From Paenibacillus polysaccharolyticus (GTDB lineage Bacteria; Bacillota; Bacilli; Paenibacillales; Paenibacillaceae), in NCBI RefSeq assembly GCF_900102085.1, contig NZ_FMVM01000019.1:1-64000 (forward strand): 64,000 bases of DNA, read 5' to 3'. The first letter of the stretch is position 1. Every line of letters starts with the position of its first letter. The notes beneath the pieces are model-generated. The model was given only the letters and a program-made list of their open reading frames with translations, did no database searches and had not been told where the DNA came from. A program made the position numbers and the translations under genes. Below, piece after piece: positions 63,099 through 64,000 of the stretch.

Positions 63099-64000
63099 AT
63101 GTTACGCTACTTCCGCAATCGAAGTTTGGTTTTCACCAGTTCTGTCCTGATTGCCATCATTTTGTTTGTAATGATCATCCTGATGAGTGTGTTGAATTTC
63201 AAACAAAGTCAGCAGGCTTACTACGAAGAAATCAATCAGGTAGGTAAGGCGCTGTCCAATCAGCTCCAGCTCAACCATAAGTGGGTAGAACAGGCGAATC
63301 AGCAACTGGAGGCTTCACCTAAGCCAACATCTCCCGAACTCACGTCATTGAAAGAACAACTCGATGCGATGACCGGTGTTGCCTCTATTGCAAATGCTTA
63401 TATATTCAAATCGGATATTATCGAACGGGATGGGAAACAGATCTTAACGGGGGTGCAAGTCAATCAGGCACTCTATGATCTGGAGATGGTCCCCGGTGTC
63501 GAATACGAAATTCCAGAAGTAGTTCAAGATACATATGATCATGTATTCCAGAACGGAACCGCTTTTACAGAATCATACACGGATACTGCAGGGACGTGGG
63601 TGACCTATCTAAGCACGATCAAAGATGATACGGGTAAGACGATTGCTATTTTTGGTCTGGATTTGGACGCAGCCCAAGTGAAGCAGGATCAGATGTGGAT
63701 GTTTTTGTATAGTCTGGGGAGTGGATTTGTCATTGCGGTCATTATGATTATAGTTATGGTCATTCTGGCTCGAATTGTACTTCGACCATTACAGAAACTC
63801 GCAGATGTATCGAAGCAGGCGGCAGGCGGCAATCTGACAGTCAGTCTGGATGTACGCAATAACAATGAGATCGGCCAAACGGCCAACGCATTTAATCATA
63901 TGCTTGGGGGGCTACAGCAACTGATTACAGGCATTCAGTCCACTTCTGCGAGTGTGACCCGCTCAGCTGCGGATCTGCAGATGAGTTCGGAACGTACCAC
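63099..64000 (+). CDS. Methyl-accepting chemotaxis protein, 3' end outside window
   Basis: The frame opens at ATG 63099, eight bases after AAGGGG, and runs off the right edge after 300 codons. It encodes a membrane helix (about 11-32), an extracellular sensor of about 170 residues, a second helix (about 208-230) and a HAMP region (ARIVLRPLQKLADVSKQAAG). The signalling tip lies beyond the window. This is a second chemoreceptor besides the one at 22111-23832, with a different sensor. Confidence 0.85.
   Translation, partial: MLRYFRNRSLVFTSSVLIAIILFVMIILMSVLNFKQSQQAYYEEINQVGKALSNQLQLNHKWVEQANQQLEASPKPTSPELTSLKEQLDAMTGVASIANAYIFKSDIIERDGKQILTGVQVNQALYDLEMVPGVEYEIPEVVQDTYDHVFQNGTAFTESYTDTAGTWVTYLSTIKDDTGKTIAIFGLDLDAAQVKQDQMWMFLYSLGSGFVIAVIMIIVMVILARIVLRPLQKLADVSKQAAGGNLTVSLDVRNNNEIGQTANAFNHMLGGLQQLITGIQSTSASVTRSAADLQMSSERT

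Overview
The window looks like a chromosomal segment of a Paenibacillus-type member of the Bacillales. Evidence seen here: strong AGGAGG ribosome-binding sites, sigma-A style promoters, Bacillus-style Fur and PerR-like boxes, an S-layer (SLH) surface protein, a bacterial nitric oxide synthase, and many sugar-degradation genes and small regulator-plus-transporter modules. The genus is inferred from gene content and style; no rRNA or other marker gene is present. No tRNA, rRNA, CRISPR array or prophage was seen. The only mobile element is an IS3-like transposase fragment at the left edge.

Layout. 1-600: IS fragment and a dispersed-repeat pair. 600-8.3 kb: HmoB-like haem monooxygenase, a nuclease-helicase fusion, a cytoplasmic alpha-amylase, a metallo-beta-lactamase-fold hydrolase and glucuronate isomerase (uxaC). 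8.5-12.9 kb: a tightly coupled marR - ABC - ABC exporter operon behind a near-consensus promoter with a perfect palindrome. 13.1-24.9 kb: single genes and divergent pairs: EcsC/DUF697-like protein, lipid kinase, GNAT / MocR-type regulator, TetR / MMPL exporter, nucleoside hydrolase, chemoreceptor and a DUF3105 protein.

26.3-33.9 kb is an iron and redox section: a Fur box followed by an efeO-efeB-efeU ferrous-iron uptake operon, a HAD phosphatase, dps behind a PerR-like box, and nitric oxide synthase with an unusual C-terminal tail. Next come an MFS transporter and two paralogous small basic proteins ending in polyhistidine. 36.2-40 kb is a complete potABCD polyamine importer. 40.3-48.7 kb holds membrane and regulatory genes: CPBP protease, LiaI/LiaF-like protein, AraC regulator facing a quinone-reductase-like flavoprotein, CDF metal exporter, SMI1/KNR4 protein, a dioxygenase/esterase pair and a VOC/XRE-cupin pair.

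48.9-54.9 kb encodes one roughly 2000-residue surface protein with 12 NHL repeats, several Ig-like/Fn3 modules and three SLH domains. 55.4-64 kb has an SDR, a DUF1700-DUF4097 pair, a Rieske-FAD oxidoreductase, a GH3 glycosidase with an extra inserted domain and a CBM6-like end, and a chemoreceptor cut by the right edge.

The most unusual items are the polyhistidine paralog pair, the nitric oxide synthase tail, a MocR-like regulator whose PLP-binding lysine is glutamine, and two structured intergenic elements (41111-41301 and 24031-24132). Functions are read from sequence motifs only; no database search was run.
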